This document shows positions 19,593-29,479 of a DNA stretch of 64,000 nucleotides, one piece after another (the stretch's first letter is position 1; each line of letters starts with the position of its first letter). A model generated the notes under the pieces. That model was not told the origin of the DNA. It worked only from the letters and a program-made list of their open reading frames with translations, and made no database searches. Both the position numbers and the translations under genes were made by a program. This stretch comes from Tribonema minus (Eukaryota; Sar; Xanthophyceae; Tribonematales; Tribonemataceae): NCBI GenBank assembly GCA_017506865.1, contig JAFCMP010000401.1, positions 372,001-436,000 on the forward strand, given 5' to 3'.

Positions 19593-20177
19593 ATGTCCAG
19601 ATTCAGCTGCTATGCGACTCCATATCTCAAGGATCCTTTGGCTTGTGGCATCCAGAGCATGGTGCTCGTCTGTCAAGAGATTTATCCGTTCTTCGATCCC
19701 GAAGCCAGCAAGTTTGGGACAAGAGAGCAGCGGCAGACCTCCCAGCTGAGGCAGATGGAGCTCCATGATGCCATTGCAGGCGATAATTTCAAGGCGGCAC
19801 ATCGGATCTTCACAGGGTTTATTAACCGTCAAGAGAGCGCTAGGAACCTGTTCCCGGCCATCTTTCAGCTTCTGAGAACCCATACCACTGCGGGCGACAA
19901 ACTTCTCAGGGCGATCGGCAAGCAGACTGACCAAGACCTTCCCTCTATGCGGCGCATGTTCTCCATGCCTCAGAGTGCCCTCGAATTTGGCAACATGATC
20001 GCGAATGCGTTCCTCGTGAAATTGGCCATCGGAGCCGGTGCCGATGTAAACCAGCCTGACAAAAATGGCTTCACTCCCGTGGAGAACGCTAAGAGAATTT
20101 GTGAGGAGGACGAACATGCGGAGATATTTGCAATGCTGATTAGTGCTGGGGCCACCATGTCACCAAGACTTCAGTAA
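19593..20177 (+). CDS. Ankyrin-tailed protein
   Basis: About 194 residues from the ATG at 19593 (an earlier ATG at 19557 adds 12). Residues 1-130 are a helical domain of unknown family (MELHDAIAGDNFKAAHRIF looks like a leading ankyrin-type helix pair). The C-terminus holds a clearer ankyrin unit, LAIGAGADVNQPDKNGFTPV, followed by AEIFAMLISAGATM. Ankyrin repeats bind other proteins; the partner is unknown. The gene is intronless and ends 224 bases from the Fanzor-like remnant. Confidence 0.55.
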   Translation: MSRFSCYATPYLKDPLACGIQSMVLVCQEIYPFFDPEASKFGTREQRQTSQLRQMELHDAIAGDNFKAAHRIFTGFINRQESARNLFPAIFQLLRTHTTAGDKLLRAIGKQTDQDLPSMRRMFSMPQSALEFGNMIANAFLVKLAIGAGADVNQPDKNGFTPVENAKRICEEDEHAEIFAMLISAGATMSPRLQ

Positions 20178-20401
20178 ATACATTATTTCAAAATTTGTGC
20201 ATTCTGCTGTGTTGTTTTGTCGTTTGTTTCGTTTGCCGTAAGCGCTCAAGCATGCGTTCCCCCACACACACCAGCCGCAACATGCTTGCCCCACAGTCCA
20301 AAACACGTGCAGAGTAAGTGCATCGGTGACAATGCTGTCAAAAAACTTATCTGTATCCATTTATAGAAACTTACTTGGAATTGTGCACTGCCCCCCGACC
20401 A

Positions 20402-20773
20402 CTACTCCTCCTCCGAATCGCTTTCGATGTTCTCGTCGAGGATGACCGCCGCTGCGGCAGCCCTCCGATGAAACCCAGGAACGCAGTGGTGGATGTTACG
20501 ACACGCGCATACTGCGCGCACACCGATGGTCACATCCGCGCCCTTGTCCCTATTGAAAACGTTCTGAGATGCAGCGACCAGAGGGCAGTCCTCAGGGGTA
20601 GATGTGCACACCCTTGTTCTGTAGTCCTGTCGTTTAATCGTCCTCGCCCCACACGCCGGGCACCGGCATGAAGACCCCGACTCCGGGGTCATTCCTACCA
20701 CTACACGACACGCCAGTACCCTTATCAGCTTCTTACGATCGTTGCAATTATGCTTTCCATGTTCATTCGTCAT
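20402..20773 (-). pseudogene. Possible Fanzor/TnpB-type C-terminal remnant
   Basis: A 123-residue frame with a zinc-ribbon-like pattern: CRCPACG, then RTRVC followed by DC, then NRDKGADVTIG and a basic stretch. TnpB and Fanzor nucleases end in such a ribbon followed by (N)RD-x-x-A-x-x-I, where the Asp is catalytic. The upstream RuvC and wedge regions are not visible, so this would be a fragment. An acidic tail (ENIESDSEEE) is unusual. It could instead be an unrelated zinc-finger protein. Confidence 0.35.
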
Positions 20774-21179
20774 GTGGCACTATTTTTATCATCGCAGTGC
20801 AGTTCAAAGTCGTTGAGGTTTTCTGCGGTCGTTGGCATGCCACCTCGCTGTTGATTTACCATGCGAAGCCCGGCAGACTCATTAGCAACAGTATGTTAAT
20901 ACAATGTAGTATTGCATCGCTGAGGTAGGCGAGTTACGGCTTCTGGCAGGTGAGAGCGGTAAAAAACACTATGCCGTCATGCGCAAAACGAGGGAGGGCG
21001 CGAGGGGGGCGAAGGGTGCAGTGCGTGGGCTGGTATCAATTATACAACTCAATGCATCTCGCGTCCATATCTGTCACAGTCGCCTGCAATGGTCATGCAC
21101 ATTATACGTCATATTTCTACATTTTCGAGCCTTCGCGTGTGGTGTGGTAACATGTGAAGCGCGTACAGATTGCTTAGTG
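20774..21179. other. No feature seen
   Basis: Mixed-composition spacer with only short frames. Confidence 0.5.
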
Positions 21180-21190
21180 AAAATATGTTG
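21180..21190 (+). promoter_or_regulatory. A/T-rich upstream word AAAATATGTTG
   Basis: Lies 13-23 bases before the ATG pair at 21203/21206 of the kelch gene. Same word family as upstream of 4658, 5535, 19200 and 22578. Confidence 0.4.
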
Positions 21191-21202
21191 GTAGTAATTT
21201 AA

Positions 21203-22174
21203 ATGATGGGCTCGAATCGCTCCAAGAGCACACTTCACAGCCACAATGAGTGGCAGCAGCTGCACACGGTAGGCGATGGGCCCTGTGCGCGCAGCGGACA
21301 AGGCGCCGTCGTGGTGAACGACTTTGTCTATGTTTTCGGGGGATGTGACGGTGAAGCAGTGTTGAAAGATATTCATGCTTTCGATATTCACACTAGCGAG
21401 TGGCGAAAAATTACACATCAGTTAGGACCATCTGCGCGCACGTCATTCGGAATGTGCATAGGACCGGGAGACGATGACTTTACTGTTGCTTGCGGATGTA
21501 CACTGATTAACCCAGGTGCGCTCGCTGACATTTGGTCGTTCAACGTCAGGCATCGTACCTGGACCAAGCACTTTGACTCACCTCGTGCATTGTACGGCGT
21601 ATCTGTGTGCTGGAACGACGATAATCTGCTCATGTATGGCGGCAGTACCGGCGTTGCCTACTCTGACACTTTATACGCTTTCAGTCTGAAAACCGGGAAC
21701 GTTGCGAAAGTAACAACATCTGGTCCCTCAGAGCGGTACAAGCAGGAAATGTTTGTGGTGGATGAAAACTTGTACATGTGCGGTGGTGGGGCCTTTGCGC
21801 CAGCAGAAGGCAGCATGCAAATGTACAAACTTAACCTATCCTCGCTTTCTTGGCATGTTGTAGAGGCTGATAACGACATATCTACACCTAGAGCCGCATT
21901 CAGCTGCTGTGTAGATTATGAAACGTCGAAAGCGTGGATGTTTGGTGGATTTTCTCCAAGCAATCACCAGCTGCAAGCTTTTCAAACATTTGACATAGGA
22001 CCGAAAACTTGGAATGATGTGCAGACTGTTCGCAGTCCTCCCCCTCGTGCATTCCATTCGATGGTGCTGTGCAATGGCTGCTTACTTCTGTTTCTAGGAT
22101 CTGACGGCGACAAGAGATTTGATGATGGTGGAAATTTTGTATCCGCAGCACTCCTCCAAGTCTGCAGGTACTAG
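21203..22174 (+). CDS. Kelch-repeat beta-propeller protein
   Basis: 323 residues, intronless. At least five kelch units are visible. The first is clearest, with GQGAVVVNDFVYVFGGCDG then DIHAFDIHTSEWRKI; later ones contain LLMYGGSTG, LYMCGGGAF and AWMFGGFSP. Each shows the expected aromatic or hydrophobic strand, a Gly pair or triplet and a trailing Trp. There is no BTB, F-box or signal peptide, so the product is a bare propeller of about six blades. Such proteins act as scaffolds or adaptors. A second ATG follows directly at 21206. Confidence 0.85.
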   Translation: MMGSNRSKSTLHSHNEWQQLHTVGDGPCARSGQGAVVVNDFVYVFGGCDGEAVLKDIHAFDIHTSEWRKITHQLGPSARTSFGMCIGPGDDDFTVACGCTLINPGALADIWSFNVRHRTWTKHFDSPRALYGVSVCWNDDNLLMYGGSTGVAYSDTLYAFSLKTGNVAKVTTSGPSERYKQEMFVVDENLYMCGGGAFAPAEGSMQMYKLNLSSLSWHVVEADNDISTPRAAFSCCVDYETSKAWMFGGFSPSNHQLQAFQTFDIGPKTWNDVQTVRSPPPRAFHSMVLCNGCLLLFLGSDGDKRFDDGGNFVSAALLQVCRY

Positions 22175-22334
22175 CAGCCAAGGCTTTCACAAAACTGTTC
22201 CCAACTGCCTCCTCTCCAGCAGTACCTCTTGAGTTGCAGATTCTCATTGAGACAGTCAGGCAAACAGAAAATCATTTTGCAATATGCAAAGAGCAGCCCT
22301 CCATGCTCCCCCCTTACTAGCAGGACAGCATTTG

Positions 22335-22435
22335 ATAATTTACCTGATGAGTTTGAAGTAGATGGTTAGTGGGTTGCAATCCCGACTTGCCACCAATACT
22401 TTCAACAGATGCTGATCTGAAGAAAATGCGACGCA
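22335..22435. repeat. Degenerate hairpin-repeat copy
   Basis: GTTTGAAGTAGATGG and TTGCCACCAATACTTTCAAC match, with many changes, the GTTTGAAGTTTGGG and CTGCCAGAAATACTTTTCAC parts of the satellite unit. It lies between the kelch and GH26 genes. Confidence 0.45.
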
Positions 22436-22550
22436 GTGTGGTATATTGCCGCTGCTGCTGCGCCGTGGCTGCTCACAATGCTATGGTAGCCTGACACCGA
22501 TTTGCATGTGTTGCATGATGCAGATGAGGGAATGGCAGAAGATGAGGGAA

Positions 22551-22565
22551 AAAAATATTTTGTCA
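22551..22565 (+). promoter_or_regulatory. A/T-rich upstream word AAAAATATTTTGTCA
   Basis: Located 13-27 bases upstream of the preferred ATG at 22578. It supports that start over the in-frame ATGs from 22446 on. Confidence 0.4.
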
Positions 22566-22577
22566 ATTCAAGAAAGG

Positions 22578-23597
22578 ATGAGATTTATACGGTTGATACC
22601 ATTGGCATGCATTGCCGGAGCGTGTGCATCTGGTTCCCTCTCTTCCGCTTACGGCAGTGCCAGCAGTGATATTGGCGACTACAATAGCACCAGCGTCTAC
22701 AGCGAGGGGGCCGAAAATGTCAACTTGGGAGGCAGACTGTATGATCTAGAGCGCCTCGACGTGCACGCCACGGCGGACAAGAGCGTCAAGCGCACGACTT
22801 ATGTGGGGGCCAGGTTTTCAGGCGACGAGACCCCGTTTCTCATGCAGCAGAAATGGAACGTCCAATTCAGCGTAATCACCGTGTACCGCCCCATTGAGTC
22901 TGTCGGATACCAATACATTAGGACAGACGGTAAGAAATTGCAGCTCGTGACGGAAATGTACAAGAGTATTCACGAGATTGCCAATGGGTGCTATGACGAC
23001 GCTGTGCGCAGACTGGCTAAAGACATTGCAAAAAAAGGCGATACTGTGTGGATAAGGATGCTGCATGAGTTCAACTCGAACACGTACGTGTGGGGGCTCT
23101 ATCCATTCAGCGACGAGAGTATACGAACATTCAAGAAGGCGTGGCAGAGGATAGTCAAAATTTATCGAGAGGAGAACGCCCCCGTTAAGTTCCAGCTCTG
23201 CTTCTTGGGGTCGAATACTCACGGCGACAAGACTCCTTTCATAGCGTTCAATCCCGGAAGCTCCTTCGTCGATCAAGTCGGCGTCGACGTTTACGTCAAT
23301 GCGGGTTCAAAGATGGTCTCACTCCAAGAGCGTCTCGACTCCGGTATTTATGATGCGCTTCTGCAATTCGGCAAGCCGATATTCATTGGTGAAGTCGGGG
23401 TGACGCCGGCGATAGGAGACCGAGCGCAGTGGATTAAAGACGCTTGGAAGTCCCTGGCAGTCGACTTCACCAGAGTCATCGCGGTCAGCTTCTTTCTCGA
23501 ATGCAAGTCCGTCACACGACAATGGTGTCTGACGAATCAAGAGGAAATCAATGCCTTCGTTTCGGGACTAAAGCTCTTCAAGCAGCTGACAGCGTAG
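22578..23597 (+). CDS. Secreted GH26-type glycoside hydrolase (mannanase-like)
   Basis: 339 residues from the ATG at 22578, which gives a clean signal peptide (MRFIRLIPLACIAGACA) followed by a Ser-rich linker. The catalytic domain has the clan A barrel signatures of family 26: the acid/base Glu in WIRMLHEFNSN and the nucleophile Glu in PIFIGEVGV, with the aromatic YVWGLYPF after the first. Family 26 enzymes mostly cut beta-1,4-mannans or mixed-linkage glucans, so the protein could act on an algal cell wall or matrix. It is intronless, with A/T-rich DNA just upstream. The frame extends 44 codons further 5', but that part lacks protein character. Confidence 0.75.
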   Translation: MRFIRLIPLACIAGACASGSLSSAYGSASSDIGDYNSTSVYSEGAENVNLGGRLYDLERLDVHATADKSVKRTTYVGARFSGDETPFLMQQKWNVQFSVITVYRPIESVGYQYIRTDGKKLQLVTEMYKSIHEIANGCYDDAVRRLAKDIAKKGDTVWIRMLHEFNSNTYVWGLYPFSDESIRTFKKAWQRIVKIYREENAPVKFQLCFLGSNTHGDKTPFIAFNPGSSFVDQVGVDVYVNAGSKMVSLQERLDSGIYDALLQFGKPIFIGEVGVTPAIGDRAQWIKDAWKSLAVDFTRVIAVSFFLECKSVTRQWCLTNQEEINAFVSGLKLFKQLTA

Positions 23598-23864
23598 TAT
23601 GTTGCATCGTGCGCCCTAGTGAGGCGGCCGTGCAGATACCAGTGCATCTGCAACACCTCCCCAGCTATCACCGCCGAGCAGAAACAGTGTGGCACAGCAA
23701 GTCGTGATTGCAAGCACATGCCAGGTGGCATAGCATGCATCTCAAAAAGTGTAATATTACTAGAAGGAGGTGTTCAGAGCTAAGGCTGCTGGACTTCCAA
23801 AAGACGCTGGTCCTCACTGGCATGCTACGGGCCAAAATCCCCTTGGGAGCAGTTATTGCATTGC

Positions 23865-23938
23865 TGGGTGGGGATAACAAAAAAACTTGTTACCCCCACC
23901 TGGGTGGGGATAACAAAAAAACTTGTTACCCCCACCTG
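23865..23938. repeat. Tandem palindromic pair (GGTGGGGATAAC / GTTACCCCCACC)
   Basis: Two adjacent, nearly identical 36-base units, each an inverted repeat with 12-base arms around AAAAAAACTT. They could fold as two hairpins. Related to 1425-1450. Confidence 0.85.
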
Positions 23939-23940
23939 CT

Positions 23941-23978
23941 TCACTAGTGATGCGCTTTATCACGGGTGATGCGTTCAG
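23941..23978 (+). repeat. Dispersed TGATGCG repeat, copy 2
   Basis: TCACTAGTGATGCGCTTTAT followed by CACGGGTGATGCG. Almost identical to 55231-55267. Confidence 0.75.
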
Positions 23979-24049
23979 GCGCTCCGATATTGAGTTTCCC
24001 CTCCACTCACACGGGGTATTTCAGCGCAGCAGAAGCATTAACAGCGCAG

Positions 24050-24215
24050 CGCGAAAAACAGCAGCAGGCAGCATCCAGCAGCCAGCATCCAGCGTCACAG
24101 CAGCAGCAGCAGCAGCAGCCAGCATCTGGCATAACAGCAGCAGCAGCAGCCAGCATCCAGCATCACAGCAGCAGCCAGCATCACAGCAGCAGCCAGCAGT
24201 TGGCAACAGAGGCAG
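24050..24215. repeat. CAG / CAGCAT low-complexity tract
   Basis: Imperfect CAGCAGCCAGCAT repeats. Gln- or Ser-rich frames here are composition artefacts. Confidence 0.85.
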
Positions 24216-25175
24216 CAGCGCTACGGAGATCCGCGGATCGGTTCATGAAGATTTCACGAACACGGATTGGGGAAGGGCGACCGGTGGAGATGGGCAATCG
24301 AGATTCGCCGCATTGCGTCGTGCGATGCGTGTGGTGCACTCACACGCCCACACACGGAGGACGAAGACACAGACAGCACGGGCATCAACTTCATGGTGCT
24401 ATTATTCAAGCATTCGGCCAAGGCGAAAATCATTAACAACACGGATGTCCTCAAGGTCATTGAGAGCATTTATACAGCCCTGCAGCCGCCTGCCTAGGCA
24501 CGGAGGGCGCATGCGAGACGTCAATTGCGCAAGGCATTTCAGAAGCCTACACTGTTGCTAGTGTGGTAAAACTTTGCATACTGGTGTCAGCATTCGTTTC
24601 AGCTTCTGTAGCGTTCACTGCATACCGACAGTGCATTGCGTAGCAATCTTATGCAAGCAGAGTTCTGTGCGACATTGCTATAGTGGTGCAATAGCTTCTG
24701 ATGCTTAATCTCTGACAATGACACACAACCAAGACCGGCAGTAGAGTGCGTGGTCACAGTTTCACATAATCAGTGAGTGGCACGCGAAGCTCAACTCCAG
24801 GAGATTGACATAATCTTCTGCTCTTGATCGACGGTAACTTGGAATCCCTCTTTTCGAAGCACTCCGGCGACTTTATCACGCGCATCCCTGCAGCTCTCAG
24901 CGCTCATGAACCATATGTTGGTCTTGAGCAAACAAGACCTAGAGACTCAGCTCCGTGCCTCAGAGCGATAACAAGGCACTACTGCATAAGGCTAGCCATG
25001 CACGCGCCATTTGCAGCCGAGCTCAAAAGCAGTGTCTAGCGCGATACTCTCTGTCCTCTATCTCTGGTTGACATATAGAGTACACGCACCCTGAGACGCC
25101 CCCCTGACCATTTCCCCTCCCCATGCACGATAAGTGCTGCTTGACCAACCATGCAACCCTTTGAAGAGCAGCGGC
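24216..25175. other. No convincing gene
   Basis: A 76-codon plus-strand frame at 24267-24497 ends in HSAKAKIINNTDVLKVIESI, which is protein-like and could be a short exon. Nothing else stands out. 24500-25140 holds no feature. Confidence 0.4.
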
Positions 25176-26564
25176 TCAAGTGCGCGGCGCCTGCTCAGGG
25201 TCAGTCCTCAGACGTTTGTTGCCTAGGAGCTGATCGGTAAAATCCTTGACCAGGAGCAGCGTGCTGGCCTCCTCCTCCTTCTCGCGCTGGGCGTCCTGCC
25301 GCTTTAGCTCACTGATCTCCCCCTCCAGTTGCGCAACGTGCGCAGCTTTCTGCTCAAAGTCTGCTGCGAGCTCGTCCCTTTTCCTCTTCCCCAGCTCCTG
25401 CGCCTCCTCGAAGTCACGTCGCACAAGATCCACGCGCGCAGTGAATTCTTGCAGCTGCACATCAGCCCGCGCCTTTGCCTGCTCGCTTTCCTCCTTCGCC
25501 ACAGTAGCCTGCCGCAGCTGCTCCTCGCTCACAGCAGCAACCTGCGCGGTGGCAGCGACCGCCGCTGCTTTGCGGTAGCTGATGCGTTCCCAGCGTCTGT
25601 CGTCCGCAGGGCCATGCTGCAGACGCCTTTCTCCCCCATATCTCGCTGGTTGCTTACGGTATCCGCAAGAGCGCTCATGGCCTGCCATGCGTCCTCGTCA
25701 TGGTGGCGCCTAGGTTTAGCCAGAATGTCCACCAGGCTCTGCAATCCCTTGCTGAGTTTGGTGTGGTTCTCCTCGCAAGCTGATGCCAGTGCCGCAACAG
25801 CGAGGCAAGCTTGGTTTTCAACTTCCACGTCGCCGTCTTTCAAGACATCTATAACCAGTTCGCAAGCGCCTCTGCCGCCGAGCTTTTTCCCGTTAGCTCA
25901 GCTGCTCGTCGCCAGAGCTGCGACAGCCATGCAGCCATAGGCGTTGAGCGCATGTCCGCTGTGCCGTAGAGCTTTAGCGACATGCTCACAACGCCTGCAG
26001 CTGCCCGAGACTTGTCTCGACGGCGGCAACGTCCGCCTGCGCCAGGCGAGCCACTGCGTGAAACGCTGCCTCCACACAAGCCTTGTCTTTGCCATGGTTC
26101 ACCATGGCATCCAAGACCAGCCGAGGTGCTTCTTCCAAGGCTCTGTTGTTTTTGGCTGCGTGAGCGATTTGAGCAACAGCGCCGCAGCCCCACTGCTGGA
26201 CGTTCTCGTCTTCGGGATAGGTACTCTGTGCTGCAATCATGTGGGGGAGGGCCTTATTCGCCAGCTCCTGATTATGCTCGACCTTCGGCAGCTCCTTATC
26301 ATGGCGAAGATGATTGACGACATAAACGCACAGATGCACCATGGCCTCAGCCTTCGCAGCTGTGTGGCCTTGTGCATCTAGAACGACGGGCTTGCGTAAC
26401 ATCGCCAACGCCCGTTTCTCTGCTATGTCAAGTTCATCTTTCTGTCGCTTACTGCTGGGGCTCATCGGCTGTACGCTGGCGGGCTCTAAAGCGATGGTCG
26501 TCTGGCGACTGGAGCGGTGATGTGTGTCTGGTGTCTGTGTGTCCTTTGCATCATTCCGTGGCAT
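25176..26564 (-). pseudogene. Armadillo-like repeat plus coiled-coil protein, frame disturbed
   Basis: The N-terminal frame (26564 to about 25986) has a Pro/Ser-rich head, then ARM/HEAT-like helices (ENVQQWGCGAVAQIAHA, VEAAFHAVARLAQA). Repeats continue in another frame (NAYGCMAVAALA at about 25930, VENQACLAVAALASACEEN at about 25800), which has a TGA near 25890. The C-terminus (about 25590-25176) returns to the first phase as a coiled coil (EEQLRQATVAKEESEQAKA). At least two frame changes and one in-frame stop separate the pieces. No splice signals explain the changes convincingly, so it is a decayed gene or one with sequence errors. The repeat style matches the ARM gene at 35-37 kb. Confidence 0.55.
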
Positions 26565-27079
26565 TTCTCCGTTTGAGTTCTATTGGTTGACTTTACCCCG
26601 AAGCCCCGAAGCGAGCAATTGCTCGCCTTTTGCTGAGCACTTGCGCAGCTACGTCACTGTTATGCTGTCTTGTCACTGGCGTTCTTGCTGTTGTCAAGTT
26701 CACAATGGGGGGTATGAACTAACGTTGGACCAGAACACCACTGGCTTGTACACCCTCGGCCAACTTGCTGGGAAAGAACGACTCGTCATGTCACGGTGGA
26801 CTATCTCTCTGCTAGAACCTGAACACGTGTGATCAGATTGAAGAGCTGCTGCTGAGAGCCTGCGCTGCTAGGAGTTGGTGCGGGCTGCTACTGCTCCAGG
26901 TGAGGTCGCTTATAATGTGCGGTTAGAACTGCGAAGGTCTACGGAAGCAGAGACGGGAAGCTGTGGCATATGAGCATCTCCCGAAGCTTACTGTATAGGT
27001 ACGCATAAGCCGAGCCGCCTACTGTTCAGCACACAAGGCTAGCACCTCCGCGCTCACGTTCTCCCTAGCCCTTCAGCTT
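26565..27079. other. No feature seen
   Basis: Spacer between divergent repeat-protein genes; it may contain promoters of both. Only short frames. Confidence 0.45.
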
Positions 27080-28321
27080 ATGATGCAGAGCACACATTTC
27101 GTCTGCTTACCTGATTACTTCGACTTGCCTTTGACAGGTTATCGACCGACTAGCCTAATGGAGGAAAAGAGCAGAACTAAGCGAAACAAGAGATGCCCTT
27201 GTTGCTCAGATATCATAAGTGCGGTAAAGACAGGGCACCTCATATGTCTGACGGCGCTCATGCAGCAGGATGCAGCGCAGGTGCAGCTTGCAGAACGCGA
27301 CGAGGAAGGTTTGACTCCTCTAATGTATGCATCCAGGTTTGGCGATGCGGCGCGCATTACGGCGCTGTTGGCGCTGGATGCCGCAGCACAGCTTGCAGCA
27401 CGTGACAACCGGGGGTGGACTGCTCTCATGCTTTCGGCCGGGACCAGATATGGCGATGCGGAGCGTGTCACGGCCCTGTTGGCTCAGGACGCCGCAATGC
27501 AGCTTGCGGCAGTGTACGATGACGGGTTGATTGGCGAGTTCACCACGCTCATGATTGCGGCCCGGGCCAGATATGGCGATGCGGCGCGCATTACGGCGCT
27601 GCTGGTGCAGGATGCTGCAGCGCAGCTTGCAGCATGTGACGACATGGGGCAGACTGCTCTCATACATGCGGCCACTGGCAGATCTGGCGATGTGGCAAGC
27701 ATCACAGCGCTGCTGGCGCAGGATGCCGCTGCGCAGCTTGCAGCACGTGACGACAACGGGCGCACTGCTCTCATGAATGCAGCCGCGTTCGGTGATGCGG
27801 AGCGTGGTACAGTGCTGCTGGCGCAGCATGCCGCAGCGCAGATCCTGGCACGTGACAACCTGCACAAGCCTCAGTTTCAGATGGTGCTATGTGCTCCAGA
27901 GCGTGCCAGAGTTCCCTGGACAGCTTGCCGCCCTCACAAGCCTTGATTTGAAGGGTGCTTTGAGCTCCGGAGCGTGCCAGAGACGCTTGGCCAGCTTAGC
28001 GCCCTCACAAGACTCAGTGTCTATGGGTGCCGTGCACTCGAGAGCGTGCCAGCGTCCATTGGGCAGCTTGGCGCCCTCACAAGCCTCAATTTCGGTAGGT
28101 GCGAGGTGCTCCAGAGCGTGCCAGACTCAGTTGGGCAGCTCGGCGCCCTCACAAGCCTCGATTTCAGAAGGTGCGAGGCGCTCCAGACTGTGCCAGAGTC
28201 CCTTGGGAAGCTCCGCGCCATCACAAGCCTCGACTTGCGCAAATGCCATGAAGGTGTGGTGCGAGCGGCAGCGGAGGCACTAAGTAAGGCTGAAGCCACC
28301 GCGCCTTATCAAGGAAGCTGA
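27080..28321 (+). pseudogene. Ankyrin-LRR repeat protein with frame jumps
   Basis: 27080-27946 encodes 288 residues with about six ankyrin units of unusually uniform type (RYGDAARITALLVQDAAAQL), plus an N-terminal CPCCSDII motif. From about 27870 leucine-rich repeats follow, first in another phase (LQSVPEFPGQLAALTSLDL), then back in the original phase from about 27960 to 28321 (SVPDSVGQLGALTSLDF units, four in all). Two single-base shifts, near 27872 and 27960, would account for this; an intron fits less well because the repeat pattern runs through. Either the gene is decayed or the sequence has errors. As a protein it would be a two-part interaction scaffold. Confidence 0.6.
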
Positions 28322-29334
28322 TCTTAGCTGGGATACAAGTGCTGCAGTCTTATCAAGTGCTACAGTCTTATCACCGGAGGCATTTGAGGGCCGTGCTGCA
28401 ATTGAGGTAGTTGTATCAAATGATAGGCGAGCGCTGTTTGGGTATTGATTCAATGTAGGTTTATCAAATAAGCCAGCTCTTGAGCCCTTTGTGCGTTGTT
28501 GCTGCTTTGCAAGCGCTTTGCGCTGTTGTGAATGTGCAATCAAGTGCATATGTGGTGCTTTGGTGAAGATGGCATGTGTGCCCTTGCACGCGCGCTGATC
28601 TTCTTTGGTCACTTGCTGGCATGTTATGAGCGTGACACAGGTGAGATTTGGTCTCTTGCATGTGATGCTGCCTTCAAACTTGTTTCACGTAGTGTGCAAG
28701 CCACTGGCTTATATTGCATCAAGTGCAAATGTACAAATATAGGGGGCAAATGAAACCCTTTGCAGGCATTCAGCATGGACACTTGATGCACTGTAGCTTT
28801 GCACGCTTGACAGTCGTGCGCAGCTTGACAAGGCCCTTTCCATTGCCCCCTTTGATTGTGCTTGTTTGCGCTTCAGTCCCTGTTGCTATTGGCTCTTGGC
28901 TACTCAATAGCTTCTATCCGCAAGATTGATGCAAGTGAGTCCATATGCACATGAACCATTTCATACAATGGCTGCAATTGGTGCACTTGCCTGGAGTGCA
29001 AGCGCTAGCATCAAGGAATCAATCTCGTGACTTGATTCAACGATGTGACGCACACAAGGGAGGCAAATGCACACACTGCAGCAACAGTGACGATCCGATA
29101 CACTCTGCAAGCCCTGGTGCACCTCAGCACCAGTTCGAGCCACGCGATCCCCTTGACGCAGGGACACAAATGTGGCAATGAGTACATGCTTCGTGTGCAT
29201 GCACACTGCGCCTGCCAATGCACAAGAACACAATGCCTACAAGACTACATGATGTACACCCTTACTTGCCTAGAAAGCTACACTCGTAAGGTCACTAGCG
29301 AGGGCCTTACTCCCCCCAGACAAAGTTTGTAGTA
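28322..29334. other. No gene seen
   Basis: About 1 kb with many CAAGTGCA/TGCACTTG words but no frame above about 95 codons with any motif. May be intergenic or 3' untranslated. Confidence 0.5.
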
Positions 29335-29348
29335 CTTGTATAGTCGTA

Positions 29349-29478
29349 TTATTACCCCGGCGATGGCGTCGGGTGATTCTTAGACTTTATAGTAGTTACA
29401 TTCCGGCCTACATTCGGCATTACGCAAGCCACACATACGGAGTTGCGATCCTTAGCGCATAATAATAAAAGTATTATT
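29349..29478 (+). repeat. LINE 3' tail, copy 1 (upstream)
   Basis: Hairpin CCCCGGCGATGGCGTCGGG at the start, AATAATAAAAGTATTATTAT at the end. GTATTATTA also precedes the tail, so it may be a target duplication. Confidence 0.8.
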
Positions 29479-29479
29479 A

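Larger units (their letters stand above)
18442..23597. mobile_element. Block B: intronless accessory-gene cluster, possibly virus-derived
   Basis: Five genes or remnants in about 5.2 kb, all without introns: lipase, ankyrin-tailed protein, Fanzor/TnpB-like remnant, kelch protein and secreted GH26-type hydrolase. Most frames look whole. Degenerate hairpin repeats lie between them (19.3 and 22.3 kb), and three starts share an A/T-rich upstream word with block A. Lipases, kelch and ankyrin proteins and glycoside hydrolases are known cargo of giant viruses. No viral core gene is seen, so the assignment is an inference. Confidence 0.35.
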
